Below, one piece after another: positions 51,378 through 60,378 of a DNA stretch of 64,000 nucleotides. The stretch is from NCBI GenBank assembly GCA_025449845.1, contig JANWIP010000019.1, positions 1-64,000 on the forward strand, in the 5' to 3' direction. Position numbers and translations under genes: made by a program. Position 1 is the stretch's first letter, and every line of letters starts with the position of its first letter. This DNA comes from Solirubrobacteraceae bacterium (GTDB lineage: Bacteria; Actinomycetota; Thermoleophilia; Solirubrobacterales; Solirubrobacteraceae). Under the pieces are notes generated by a model. That model was given only the letters and a program-made list of their open reading frames with translations, made no database searches and was not told where the DNA came from.

Positions 51378-51641
51378 ATGATGTTCGTGACCGTGACATC
51401 GGTCGAGGTGCTTGGCCACTACCGGCTTCGGCTCGGCTTCAGCGATGGGAGCCGGCGCGACGTCGATCTCACCGGAGAGCTGCATGGCCCGGTCTTCGAG
51501 CCGCTGGCCGATCCGGCCTTCTTCGCACAGGTGCGGGTGGACGACGAACTTGGCACTGTCGTCTGGCCCAACGGCGCCGATCTCGATCCGCTTGTGTTGC
51601 ACGGAGACTTCGAGCCGGCTTCTCGCCTCGTCCATCACTGA
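51378..51641 (+). CDS. DUF2442 protein, partner of DUF4160
   Basis: 87 aa: VTSVEVLGHYRLRLGFSDGSRRDVDLTGEL..GPVFEPLADPAFFAQVRVDDELGTVVWPNGADLDPLVLHG. The YxLxLxFxDGxxxxxDL opening and the VxWPNGADLDPxxL motif identify DUF2442. ATG at 51378 or 51381 may be used. Nine bases separate it from DUF4160, so the two form one transcript. Confidence 0.82.
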   Translation: MMFVTVTSVEVLGHYRLRLGFSDGSRRDVDLTGELHGPVFEPLADPAFFAQVRVDDELGTVVWPNGADLDPLVLHGDFEPASRLVHH

Positions 51642-52303
51642 TCGCAGAGGACGATCTCGGCCACCCTGGCAGCTGCGATGGGTAGTACGTCGTCCCAGCC
51701 TGCGGAAAGTGGGCGAAGCCTTGCGGACGCACAAACCAAGTAGGGACGGTGGCCCCTACGATGAGCGCCAGCTAGTCGCGTGCGCAAAGCGCGATGCCGC
51801 AGGCGAAGTCGTGAAGCACCACATCGCCGATCATGTGTCGATACTCCAACTGTCGAGCCTCTACGAGCCTGCGATGAGTCGCGTGGGTAGGCGACGTCGC
51901 GATGTGCGACTGAGTTACGCGGTGCTGACTCAATCGCCGCTGCAGTCATCTGCATGAGGGACTGCTTGCGGCAACTAGGCGGTCGTGTAGCTCAGAGAGC
52001 AGCGGCGCCGTATTACCCTCCGCGCCGCCCAGCGACAGCATCGCCCATCCTGCTTGCTTCACAAGGGCCCTCAGTGACGAGCCACGACAGCTCCGCCTCG
52101 GCCAGAGACCCTTCCTCGTCGTCACCGGCAGCCTTAGTCGAGCCAGGTCGTTGATATAGGAGAGGCGGGCCGCCCAGTCTGCGGGCATGTTGGCGCGCGT
52201 CGCTCTAGCACCTCAATTGCTCGGCTCGGGTCGGCATTGAGCACCGGGTTCTGTCTATTTGAGCGCGGCCATATGGGCGATCGAGGGACGCGCGGCTACG
52301 AGC
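51642..52303. other. 660-bp stretch with no supported intact gene
   Basis: Several short ORFs exist on both strands, but none has recognisable motifs, a good ribosome-binding site or consistent codon use. Probably decayed sequence between the DUF4160/2442 pair and the peptidase fragment. Confidence 0.5.
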
Positions 52304-52540
52304 ATGCAGGCAGAACGTCCGAGCCAAAAGCAATACGCGGCTCACGCGGGAATATTCAAGGCCGTGCACGGGCACCCGCTCGATGCCGGCTTGGCCACCG
52401 AGGAGGGCGAGCTGGCGCCGGAGATGTGCCTGGCCGCCCACGCTCCCTGGGTGGTCGGCTCCTCCTACTTCGAGCAGGATTTGATCGTCACCGAGGTCGG
52501 CTGCGAGGTGCTCGGGCGAGCGGTTGAGCGCCGGCGGTAG
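52304..52540 (+). pseudogene. C-terminal fragment resembling an M24-family peptidase
   Basis: The final part reads APEMCLAAHAPWVVGSSYFEQDLIVTEVGCEVLGRAVERRR, resembling the end of creatinase/Xaa-Pro dipeptidase proteins, where a Glu ligand and the closing VTExGCExL strand lie. The upstream GHPLDAGLATEEGEL is partly compatible. The N-terminal domain and the other metal ligands are absent, so this is a truncated remnant at best. Confidence 0.5.
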
Positions 52541-52579
52541 GGCCTGACTGGCAGCAAAATGCGAAGGCGAACAGGTGAT

Positions 52580-52610
52580 GTGAGGTGGGACAGATACAGT
52601 CCCACCTCAC
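52580..52610. terminator. Perfect 12-bp stem hairpin between convergent ends
   Basis: GTGAGGTGGGAC, loop AGATACA, GTCCCACCTCAC. It lies between the peptidase fragment (+) and the secreted protein (-, stop at 52644), so it may terminate transcription from either side. No U run follows, so it would be non-canonical. Confidence 0.55.
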
Positions 52611-52643
52611 AGGGTCCTTGCCAAGGACAAGACTTCAGAGAAG

Positions 52644-53339
52644 TCAGACCGATTCGGCACCTTCCGCTTTGAATACTAAGCCTCTCAATTCATACTTTTC
52701 ACTCGCTGCGGGAACAGGGCATATCGGGTTTTTCCCGACCTTAAGCCCGAAGATTGCTTCTCCTTCGAGTTGCCCAATGCCGCCTTCCGTGACGTTGACG
52801 GTGGCTTTCATATTTGCGCCCGCGCCTAGTTCTGTTTTTAGGAGTCCAACGTTGATACCTTGATCTGTGGTTACTCCCGTTTCCATTCCAGCAGGAATTT
52901 GAATTTCACAGGTGGGTTCCGAGCCAGTTCCCACTTTTATCAGACAAGGACTCCCGACTCCACCACTCGCTAGGGTTGTTTGTCTCTGGACCAATCGGAG
53001 GTTGCATGCTTTGATCATTGTGGGAACACCAGCGCTACCACTTACTTTAGTTGTACAACTAGGTCCCCATTCTTTGACTTGGACCAGCATATCCGGACCC
53101 TGTGTAGTCTCGGTCTGTTGCGTTTTAATCTGCCCTTTTCCTTGAATATGCCATTGAGCTTTTATTTCGGCTGGAGGGCATACTACTTTTACCGCCGTGC
53201 CGAGAGTAAATTCACCAGATTCAATAACATTAATATTTCCTTGCTTTTGCCCGGATTTAAACGCAGCTGCCGGTGTGGCCGAGAATGCAACGATTGCGGC
53301 CAAGCCTACTAGGGCGCTCAGCATCTTGAGTCTGTACAT
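52644..53339 (-). CDS. Secreted protein of unknown function, AT-richer than its surroundings
   Basis: 231 aa with a signal peptide (MYRLKMLSALVGLAAIVAFSATPAAAF). The mature protein has six Cys, mostly in short beta-like segments (VKVVCPPAEIKAQWHIQGKGQI, ACNLRLVQRQ, SPCLIKVGTGSEPTCEIQIPAG) and ends KYELRGLVFKAEGAESV. The style matches small secreted Solirubrobacterales proteins, but no domain name can be given. Codon use is noticeably AT-richer than in the core genes, hinting at recent transfer or relaxed selection. Confidence 0.65.
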   Translation of the reverse strand: MYRLKMLSALVGLAAIVAFSATPAAAFKSGQKQGNINVIESGEFTLGTAVKVVCPPAEIKAQWHIQGKGQIKTQQTETTQGPDMLVQVKEWGPSCTTKVSGSAGVPTMIKACNLRLVQRQTTLASGGVGSPCLIKVGTGSEPTCEIQIPAGMETGVTTDQGINVGLLKTELGAGANMKATVNVTEGGIGQLEGEAIFGLKVGKNPICPVPAASEKYELRGLVFKAEGAESV

Positions 53340-53710
53340 TCGATGTTACTCCTTCTGAGGATTGCTGTTTTGGCGTTAGAGCTCCGTTTCCCTTGAAGCG
53401 CAAGGGCCTCGTGCTCCTCACCGCTCAAGCGGGGAGTTTGGGGCTACCTGTGCACTTCACTTGTGCATGTGACCTATTTGGTCCGTGTGACCTCTTAGGT
53501 CCACTGATCATCCTAACAAGATCTTTGATCCTAAACAAGCGATGTCTCCCATCTCTTAGAAGACCTACAAAACCGCTGTCCTGGCGTCGAGTGCAATCTG
53601 ATCCGAGAGTTCGCTCAAATAGGAGACAGAGCTTGCGAAGCCGCCACCAAAGAAGCAGACTTACTCTCTAGCTTCAGCTAGGCCTACTAGATTCGCACGA
53701 GGAATAGCCT
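53340..53710. other. 371-bp low-GC stretch without a gene
   Basis: Contains short direct repeats of TGTGACCT(A/C)TT(A/T)GGTCC (53467-53503) and otherwise no structure. It probably holds the divergent promoters for the secreted protein (-) and the large surface protein (+). Confidence 0.5.
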
Positions 53711-55879
53711 ATGCTCGACGGACTCAGCGAGAGTGCGCGCTTGCTTGATACAAGCAGAGCATCTGTCACGCTGGTTGTCGCCTTGGCGATGCTTCTGGTT
53801 GGCGGAGGATCGCTTGTGTATGCATCTCCGCCTCTCCCGGATGGCCGGGCTTGGGAGATGGTCTCGCCGCTGGACAAGAACGGCGGCGATATCGTGGGCA
53901 TCGAAGGCGCTAACGGAGGCGGGGTCGTGCAGGCGTCCGCAGATGGCCAAGCCGTCACCTACGTATCTTACGGAGCATTTTCTGACCCGCGCGCGGCACC
54001 AATCGCCAGCCAGTATGCGGCGCGTCGCATCAATGGCAGTGGCTGGCTCTCCCAAAGCATAGACCTTCCGACAAGCAGTCAGACCATGCACTTCGGCGGC
54101 TCGGGCACCCCATATGACGCGTTTTCGACGGATCTTTCAATGGGGCTGGTGTTCGGTGGAAGTCGGGGGGGTTCAAACTTATCGCGGCCGGTCGAAAGCC
54201 CACCACTGGCGGGAGCACCGGCAGGATACGAAAACTACTACCTGAATAGCATCGCGAACGGTGGTGCGCTGCAACCACTACTGACCAACACTCCAAGCGT
54301 GCCCCCTGGAGAATTTGGCCTTGAATTCCTTGGGTCGACGCCCGATCTGAGCCACGTCATCGTGCGCAGCTCAGCGGCATTGGGTGGGCATCCATCAGAA
54401 GAACCAGGACATTTTAACCTGTACGAGTGGGGTGGGGCTACAGGAGCCTTCCAGCTCATCAACGTTCGCCCCAGCGGAGCCGTGGAAACGATATATCCGT
54501 TGTTCGGAGGCGGCTCTGACCGACAGGACGGGGCCATCTCCAAAGACGGCGCACGGGTGATCTGGAGAGGAGAATCCGCCCTCTACATGCGCGAAAGCAT
54601 TGGAACGGATTCGGCAAGGACGGTGCAGATTGATGCGCCCGGCGGAGAAGGCTCCTACCTGGCGGCCGATGATGCCGGGACAAGAGTGTTCTTTGGGGAT
54701 ACCCAGAAGTTGACGGCCACCGCAACTGCATCAAATGGCGGCGTCGGAAACTTGTACATGTATGAGCCTGGCGCCCCAGAAGGCGCAGGCTTGGTTGACC
54801 TGACCGAAGATCACATAGATCCACAGGGCGCCGAAGTGCAGGGTGTCCTCGGTGTGAGTAAAGACGGCTCGTACGCGTACTTTGTTGCAAACGGAGTGCT
54901 CGCCTCGGGCGCGTCCCCGGGCAACTGCTCGATCGGCGGTAATTCTGAAAGCAGGTGCAACCTTTATGTCTGGCATGAAGGAGAAGGAACGAGGTTCATC
55001 GCGACGCTTTCGGGCGACGATGAACGAAGCAACTCTGTCTACAATGCCCTGGGCGTGGCGTTTGACTGGAGCGCCAGGCTGGGCGTGCGGACCACGCGAC
55101 TGTCGCCCGACGGCAGAACTTTATTGTTCATGTCGAACCAGAGCCTAACGGGTTACGACAACAGAGTCAGCATCGGCACCAGCTGTGGAGCTGACGCTCT
55201 CGCACATCCTTTGCCAGCGGCGTGTGAGGAGGTGTTCTTGTATGAAGCAGGTGTGGGGCTTACCTGCATATCGTGCAATCCAAATGGTACGCGCCCAATC
55301 GGTCCCTCGAGCATCCCAGGTGCCACTAACTTCAATCTTGTAACTGGGCAGTATCAATCGCGAGCACTAGCGCAGGATGGGGCTGACAAGCGAGTCTTCT
55401 TTGATAGCGGAGATGCTGTAGTTCCACAGGACACCAATGGCAAGGAGGATGTATATGAGTACGAGAACGGCCACACCTATCTATTATCTGATGGCATCGA
55501 TGGCAACGGGGCGAGATTTGTCGACGCCAGTGCCAGTGGCGATGATGTGTTCTTCATCAGCCGGGCACAGCTCGTAGGTCAGGATACCGACCAGCTCGTT
55601 GACCTCTACGATGTACGTGCGCCCCACGTACCGGGAGAAGCAGTCGGCTTCCCGGCACCGGCTGTGACTGGCGCATGTGACGGAGAAGAGTGTCTGCCTG
55701 GAGCCCCGTCAACACCCGAGTACGCGCCACTGTCCAGCCTCCTGCTTACGGGCCCGGAAAGCGCTCCCTCTACCACCCCGCGGTCGGCTATAAAGGCGAA
55801 GCCGAAGAAGAGATCCGACAAAAAGCCGAAGAAGAAGCCCAAGAAGAAGAAGAGCGGCAAGAAAAGACGGGGTGACTGA
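53711..55879 (+). CDS. Large secreted beta-propeller-like surface protein (DGRAWEMVSP type)
   Basis: 722 aa. A membrane-targeting segment (VTLVVALAMLLVGGGSLVYA) is followed by PLPDGRAWEMVSPLDKNGGDI, a motif I recognise as a large Thermoleophilia-restricted group. The body has repeated PD40-like blades (VVQASADGQAVTYVSYG; AISKDGARVIWRGESALYM; YLAADDAGTRVFFGD; GVSKDGSYAYFVANG; RLSPDGRTLLFMSN; ALAQDGADKRVFFDSG; DASASGDDVFFISRAQL) and ends in a Lys-rich KKPKKKPKKKKSGKKRRGD tail. The tail could bind polyanionic wall polymers. The stop overlaps the next gene by 8 bp, so the two are coupled. Confidence 0.82.
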   Translation: MLDGLSESARLLDTSRASVTLVVALAMLLVGGGSLVYASPPLPDGRAWEMVSPLDKNGGDIVGIEGANGGGVVQASADGQAVTYVSYGAFSDPRAAPIASQYAARRINGSGWLSQSIDLPTSSQTMHFGGSGTPYDAFSTDLSMGLVFGGSRGGSNLSRPVESPPLAGAPAGYENYYLNSIANGGALQPLLTNTPSVPPGEFGLEFLGSTPDLSHVIVRSSAALGGHPSEEPGHFNLYEWGGATGAFQLINVRPSGAVETIYPLFGGGSDRQDGAISKDGARVIWRGESALYMRESIGTDSARTVQIDAPGGEGSYLAADDAGTRVFFGDTQKLTATATASNGGVGNLYMYEPGAPEGAGLVDLTEDHIDPQGAEVQGVLGVSKDGSYAYFVANGVLASGASPGNCSIGGNSESRCNLYVWHEGEGTRFIATLSGDDERSNSVYNALGVAFDWSARLGVRTTRLSPDGRTLLFMSNQSLTGYDNRVSIGTSCGADALAHPLPAACEEVFLYEAGVGLTCISCNPNGTRPIGPSSIPGATNFNLVTGQYQSRALAQDGADKRVFFDSGDAVVPQDTNGKEDVYEYENGHTYLLSDGIDGNGARFVDASASGDDVFFISRAQLVGQDTDQLVDLYDVRAPHVPGEAVGFPAPAVTGACDGEECLPGAPSTPEYAPLSSLLLTGPESAPSTTPRSAIKAKPKKRSDKKPKKKPKKKKSGKKRRGD

Positions 55880-58721
55880 CATGAGTACGATGACCAGGGG
55901 AGCGCAACTGTCGTGGATGGTGCGCGGCATGTTGTGTCTAGGGAGTTTGCTTATGACTTTCCTCTTATCTGCCCTGCCGGCATTTGGCTCGTTCGGCTTT
56001 CAGCCTGGCAGCTTTGACAATGTGTTTGTCAACGAAAACAACTCTCCTGCCGTTCAGGCGGGATCGCATCCTTTTGCGATCAATACAACCTTCAAGTTCA
56101 ATACGACCCCGGGATCTACGGGTGAACTCATTCCTGACGGCGATGTGAAGGACGTCGAAGTCGCTCTGCCTGCCGGTTTGACGGGCGACCCTACGGCAAC
56201 TCCCAAGTGCTCCATCGCGTCGTTCAACACGCCCAACTCGAAGTTGGCGTTCGGCCTGTCTGGTGCCAGCTGTCCCGACGACAGCCAGATAGGGGTGGCG
56301 CAGGTGGAAATCACGACAACGGGAGAAGGCGAACCCGTGCCACTGACACTGGGAATCTACAATCTTGTCGCGCCCCCTGGTGTGCCAGCCGAGTTCGGGT
56401 TCAGCCCGAACTCGGTGCCAGTTGTGCTGGTTCCAAAAGTCCGCACGGGCGGAGACTACGGCGTTACGGTGGGCTCCATGCACACCAGCCAGGCACAGCG
56501 AGTGTTTGGGGTCAAGACGACGTTCTGGGGTGTTCCAGCAGCCTCCAGTCATGACGGCGAACGCGGTGAATGCCTGGGCGGCCTGGGAGAACGCTTTGCC
56601 TTGGGAGTTGAACACCCATGCCCGGTGGAAACAGCACAGAAGCCGTTCCTGACGCTTCCCACAAGCTGCATGCCGGGCGCGTTGGCGACAACGATTCGCG
56701 CGGACTCCTGGCAGAATCCCGTGCAGTCGGTCGAATTGGAAGGCGTGAGCGAAATCGCATTCAACCACGACGCCAAAGGTCGACCGATCGGTCTCGCCGG
56801 CTGCGGGCGCCTGGACTTCAGCCCGGCCGTAAGTATCGCTTCAACCAATAGGGTGGCCGACTCCCCGACGGGAATGGCAGTCGATGTGACGCTCCCGCAG
56901 AACGACAATCCAAGCGGCCTGGCAGAGGCGAACTTGAAGAAGGCAGTTGTCACACTCCCTGTGGACATGGCCATATCTCCCTCGGCTGCAACCGGCCGAG
57001 AGGCGTGCAGCGAAGCACAGATTGCGATCCACAGCGCGGCTCCCGCGGCATGCCCAGACGCATCAAAGGTTGGCGACGTCGAGATCGAGACACCCCTGCT
57101 CGAAGCTCCGCTCGAGGGCTCTGTCTATCTCGCAGAGCAGGAACACAATCCATTCGGGAGCCTCTTCGCTCTATATGTCGTGGCCGAAGGCTCTGGTGTG
57201 ACAGTCAAGCTCGCCGGTCTGGTGCTAGCGAACCCGAGCACGGGGCAGTTGAGCACGACGTTTGACAACAGTCCCCAGCAGCCCTTCAGCCATTTGAAGA
57301 TCTCGTTCTTCGGCGGCCCGCGCGCCGCGCTCGTGACACCCCGCGGATGTGGTTCCTATAGTGCCACCGGGGCCCTTACACCATGGAGCACTGACCTGTC
57401 TACAGCTTTTGCCAGCACCTTTACCATCTACTCCGGGTGTGTCGCCGGATTTGCCCCGGCACTCGAAGCCGGAACGGTCAACGCTCAGGCTGGAGGATTC
57501 TCCCCGCTGAGATTGACGCTGTCGCGCTCTGACCAGGATCAGCGTTTCCGGCAGCTCAGCGTTCGCACACCCCCAGGGCTGCTTGGGCTGATCTCCAAGG
57601 TGCAGCCGTGCGAAGAACCTCTGGTAGTGCAGCAGGCCTGTCCCACCGCCAGCCATATTGGACACGTCACAGTCGTGGCGGGCCCTGGACCAAACCCCTT
57701 GTCACTGCCACAGGTCGGCGGACGAGAAGACCCTGTCTACCTGACAGGGCCATACAAGAACGCGCCGTTTGGGCTGCTCACGCTCGTTCATGCCGAAGCC
57801 GGTCCCTTCGACCTTGGAACAGTACCGGTACGCGTGGCGTTGAACGTCGATCGTCGTACCTCTCAGATCACCGCGACGAGTGACACGCTGCCAACGATTC
57901 TCGACGGCGTGCCTGTCGATGTCCGAGCTATAAATGTTCTCCTGGATCACGAAGGGTTCGTCTTCAATCCGACCAACTGTCGCGCACAGCGATTTGAAGG
58001 CGCAGTTCTCTCAGACGAAGGCGCCACCGCGTCGATCTCAAGTCGATTCCAGGCAGCCAACTGCGCGAGCCTCCCGTTCCACCCCACGTTCAAGGTCTCG
58101 ACCGCTGCGCATCCCTCGCATGCAAAAGGTGCCTCGCTGGATGTCAGGATCGGCTACCCGCATGGCTCGCAGGCCAACATCGCCGCCGTCAGGGTCTCGC
58201 TGCCCAGACAGATGCCCTCGCGACTGACGACGCTCCAGCACGCGTGTCCCGAGGCGATGTTCGCCGCCAACCCCGCGACCTGTCCGGCCGAGTCGGTTGT
58301 CGGCGCGGCGATCGGCGTCACGCCAGTGCTGAACGTTCCTGTGAGTGGCCCCGCCTATCTGGTCTCCCACGGCGGCGCCGCGTTCCCCGACCTCGTCGTC
58401 GTTCTTCAGGGACAGAGTGTCACCGTCGAACTGATTGGCGGGACCAGCATCAGCAAGGCAGGCATAACCACCAGCACTTTCTCGTCGGTACCCGATGTCC
58501 CAATCTCGAGCTTTGACCTGAAGCTTCCTCAGGGACCGCATTCCGCACTGACCGAAAACCTGCCAAGAGCGAGTAAGGGTAACTTCTGCTCCAGCAAACT
58601 CTTCATGCCCACGACCATCTTTGGACAGAACGGAACACGCCTGCAGCAGAGCACCAAGATCTCCGTCACCGGCTGTTCCACGCGCAAGAGAGCCAAGGCA
58701 CACGCGCCCCGACGGAAATAG
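55872..58721 (+). CDS. Very large secreted repeat protein coupled to the propeller protein
   Basis: 949 aa. Signal peptide MLCLGSLLMTFLLSALPAFGSFG. The mature part has repeated beta units, each with a CP..S.IG signature (ASCPDDSQIGVAQVEI, AACPDASKVGDVEIETPL, QACPTASHIGHVTVVAG, ATCPAESVVGAAIGVT) spaced about 150-200 residues apart, plus extended LP-rich strands. It ends with a basic tail (STRKRAKAHAPRRK). The 270-aa protein at 25842 looks like a single-repeat relative. The start is GTG 55872 or ATG 55881; the latter follows GGGGTGAC. Function unknown; a surface layer or sheath role with its partner is inferred. Confidence 0.82.
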   Translation: MTDMSTMTRGAQLSWMVRGMLCLGSLLMTFLLSALPAFGSFGFQPGSFDNVFVNENNSPAVQAGSHPFAINTTFKFNTTPGSTGELIPDGDVKDVEVALPAGLTGDPTATPKCSIASFNTPNSKLAFGLSGASCPDDSQIGVAQVEITTTGEGEPVPLTLGIYNLVAPPGVPAEFGFSPNSVPVVLVPKVRTGGDYGVTVGSMHTSQAQRVFGVKTTFWGVPAASSHDGERGECLGGLGERFALGVEHPCPVETAQKPFLTLPTSCMPGALATTIRADSWQNPVQSVELEGVSEIAFNHDAKGRPIGLAGCGRLDFSPAVSIASTNRVADSPTGMAVDVTLPQNDNPSGLAEANLKKAVVTLPVDMAISPSAATGREACSEAQIAIHSAAPAACPDASKVGDVEIETPLLEAPLEGSVYLAEQEHNPFGSLFALYVVAEGSGVTVKLAGLVLANPSTGQLSTTFDNSPQQPFSHLKISFFGGPRAALVTPRGCGSYSATGALTPWSTDLSTAFASTFTIYSGCVAGFAPALEAGTVNAQAGGFSPLRLTLSRSDQDQRFRQLSVRTPPGLLGLISKVQPCEEPLVVQQACPTASHIGHVTVVAGPGPNPLSLPQVGGREDPVYLTGPYKNAPFGLLTLVHAEAGPFDLGTVPVRVALNVDRRTSQITATSDTLPTILDGVPVDVRAINVLLDHEGFVFNPTNCRAQRFEGAVLSDEGATASISSRFQAANCASLPFHPTFKVSTAAHPSHAKGASLDVRIGYPHGSQANIAAVRVSLPRQMPSRLTTLQHACPEAMFAANPATCPAESVVGAAIGVTPVLNVPVSGPAYLVSHGGAAFPDLVVVLQGQSVTVELIGGTSISKAGITTSTFSSVPDVPISSFDLKLPQGPHSALTENLPRASKGNFCSSKLFMPTTIFGQNGTRLQQSTKISVTGCSTRKRAKAHAPRRK

Positions 58722-58816
58722 GCCCCCGCCCACCGCTCATGGGCACCTCGCCTGTCCTCCGTTCCGCGCCGCCGCGGGTCCACTAGGACAGGCTCCGGCT
58801 GCGGCTCATCCCCGAG

Positions 58817-59656
58817 TTGGGGATGCACTTCATGAGCGACATCGAACGCCCCGACCTGCAGGCCCGCATCACCGTCTGGCAGTCCAAGTACAGCGCCAGC
58901 AAGGTCCACGCCTGCGTGAACGCGGCGCGGGTGCTGTGGGCGCGATTTCGACCTCGTTACCGGCACCCACAACGCGCTGCTGACCGACCCGCGACGAAGG
59001 GGCTGAGGCTTCCCGCCGTGCCGCTGGAGGAGGAAGACCAAGCGCTGTGGGGATGCGCGATATACGCGGGGATACGCCTCGGCGAGCTACGCGCGCTCCG
59101 AGCCGAAAAGATCGACTTCGCCCTCAAGCGCATCAAGATCCACGCCGGCTGGGATCAGTACGAGGGCGAATCGACCCTAAGACCGAAAAGGGCAAGCGCA
59201 CGACTGTCGTCATCGAGCTACTCGACCACCTGCTCGTCAGGCACCTCGAGTGCACCGGCCGAACCGGTCGCGACCTCGTATTCGGCCGGACAGCGAGCGA
59301 CCTATTCTGACCCGGCACCATCCACAAGCGCGCACGATGCGCGTGGGAGGGGGCACGGCACCGCGAGGAACGAAGAGAGCGTCATCCCCGAGGGCGAACG
59401 CATCCGCGCGATCGGCCTGCGCGACTCCGACACGGCCGTCTCGCACATGCTCGACGCCGGCATCACCATCGACAAGGTCAGCAAGTTCATGGGCCACGCC
59501 TCGATCACCGTCACGATCGACCGCTACTTACCGGACGCCCCCGAGTGGCCGACGATCTCACGTCATATTTTTGTCGTCGGCCTGCTTATGGGATCCTGCC
59601 GCTTCGCGGCCGGGCGATGGCGAGAGGCGGCCGTGGGCGATTCGCCTGATCCCTAG
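58817..59656 (+). pseudogene. Decayed tyrosine recombinase (phage-type integrase)
   Basis: Remains of an integrase spread over several frames. The N-terminal DNA-binding part (ITVWQSKYSASKVHACVNAARVLWAR) continues in another frame as DFDLVTGTHNALLTDP. The tracked frame then gives the first catalytic Arg box, YAGIRLGELRAL. After GWDQYEGES the alternate frame carries DPKTEKGKRTTVVIELLDHLLVRHL..DLVFGRTASDLF to a stop. The last part, MLDAGITIDKVSKFMGHASITVTIDRYLP, holds the tyrosine. The HxxR box reads LRDSDTAVSHM, so the second Arg and the His are lost. Frameshifts plus this loss mean it is inactive. It lies beside the tRNA-Ser scar. Confidence 0.8.
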
Positions 59657-59701
59657 GCTCTCGCGGGCGCAGCCGAATCGATTAGCCTTCGTAATCCGCG
59701 T

Positions 59702-59791
59702 GGAAGGGTGGCAGAGCGGTTGAATGCACCGGTCTTGAAAACCGGCAGGCGGGCAACCCCCGCCTCGGGAGTTCGAATCTCCCCCCTTCCG
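59702..59791 (+). tRNA. tRNA-Ser(TGA)
   Basis: Complete class II tRNA: acceptor GGAAGGG/CCCTTCC, anticodon arm CCGGT-CTTGAAA-ACCGG (anticodon TGA), variable arm GGCGGGCAACCCCCGCC, T loop GGAGTTCGAATCTCC, discriminator G. It lies directly downstream of the decayed integrase. Confidence 0.95.
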
Positions 59792-59857
59792 TCTTATGCC
59801 AACCCTCAAGTAGCGTTTTCGCGAGGACTGGCGCGAATTGTGGCGCGAGCAGTCATT

Positions 59858-59879
59858 ATTTGGCTCTGTAGAGCCAAAT
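59858..59879. repeat. Perfect 10+2+10 inverted repeat beside the tRNA-Ser scar
   Basis: ATTTGGCTCT, GT, AGAGCCAAAT. Preceded by CATT, so it shares 14 identical nt and the same geometry with 3580-3601 beside the tRNA-Arg half. Sited 9 nt before the anticodon loop of the tRNA-Ser 3' half. Confidence 0.7.
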
Positions 59880-59882
59880 GTT

Positions 59883-59946
59883 AACGGTCTCGGAAACTGT
59901 TGGACGGGCAACCCCCGTCCCGAGGGCTCGAATCCTTCCCTCTCCG
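59883..59946 (+). other. tRNA-Ser 3' half: probable att scar
   Basis: Runs from an anticodon arm (ACGGT-CTCGGAA-ACTGT, reading CGG where tRNA-Ser(CGA) would have CGA) through a class II variable arm (GGACGGGCAACCCCCGTCC), a T arm (GAGGGCTCGAATCCTTC) and the acceptor strand CCTCTCC with G. The 5' acceptor GGAGAGG and the D arm are absent. Interpreted as the 3' part of a tRNA-Ser gene carried by an integrated element, or left by its excision. Confidence 0.7.
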
Positions 59947-60157
59947 TTGCGGCTGCAGTGTGGTTGCGAAGGTCGCGGGCAGATACCCCGGCCACGCACG
60001 TATTGTAGCGCTGTTGCTACACAGACAAGACCAGTTCGCCTCGTGCTCTTTATCGCCCTTGTGGGGGGAGGATCCGAGCGTCACTGAAGCTGCTGCGGGC
60101 CGGCCGCGTAGTGCATGGACGTCGCGGGAGGCTTTACACTGGTGCCCCGACCTTCGG

Positions 60158-60246
60158 GGAGAGGTGGCCGAGTGGCTGAAGGCACTCGCCTGCTAAGCGA
60201 GTATGGGGGTTAAACTCCATCGCGGGTTCGAATCCCGCCCTCTCCG
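60158..60246 (+). tRNA. tRNA-Ser(GCT)
   Basis: Complete class II tRNA: acceptor GGAGAGG/CCTCTCC, anticodon arm CTCGC-CTGCTAA-GCGAG (anticodon GCT), variable arm, T loop GGGTTCGAATCCC, discriminator G. Same acceptor stem as tRNA-Ser(GGA) at 30469 and as the scar at 59883. Confidence 0.95.
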
Positions 60247-60378
60247 TCCCGTTTGTTGGCAGACCTCGGGTGCCGAGTGGGGCCTTCGCCCGGTGACGCT
60301 ACCGCAGGCCCCGCCTTGCACAAGGGCAACTGATAGTGCCCACAGAACATAGGTGCTGGGCCGTTATACTCTTCAGGT

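Noticed and set aside
59558-60084. Minus-strand ORFs with EREGFEPSGRG and GKDSSPRDGGCP
   Set aside because: Reverse readings of the tRNA-Ser gene and tRNA-Ser half, not proteins.
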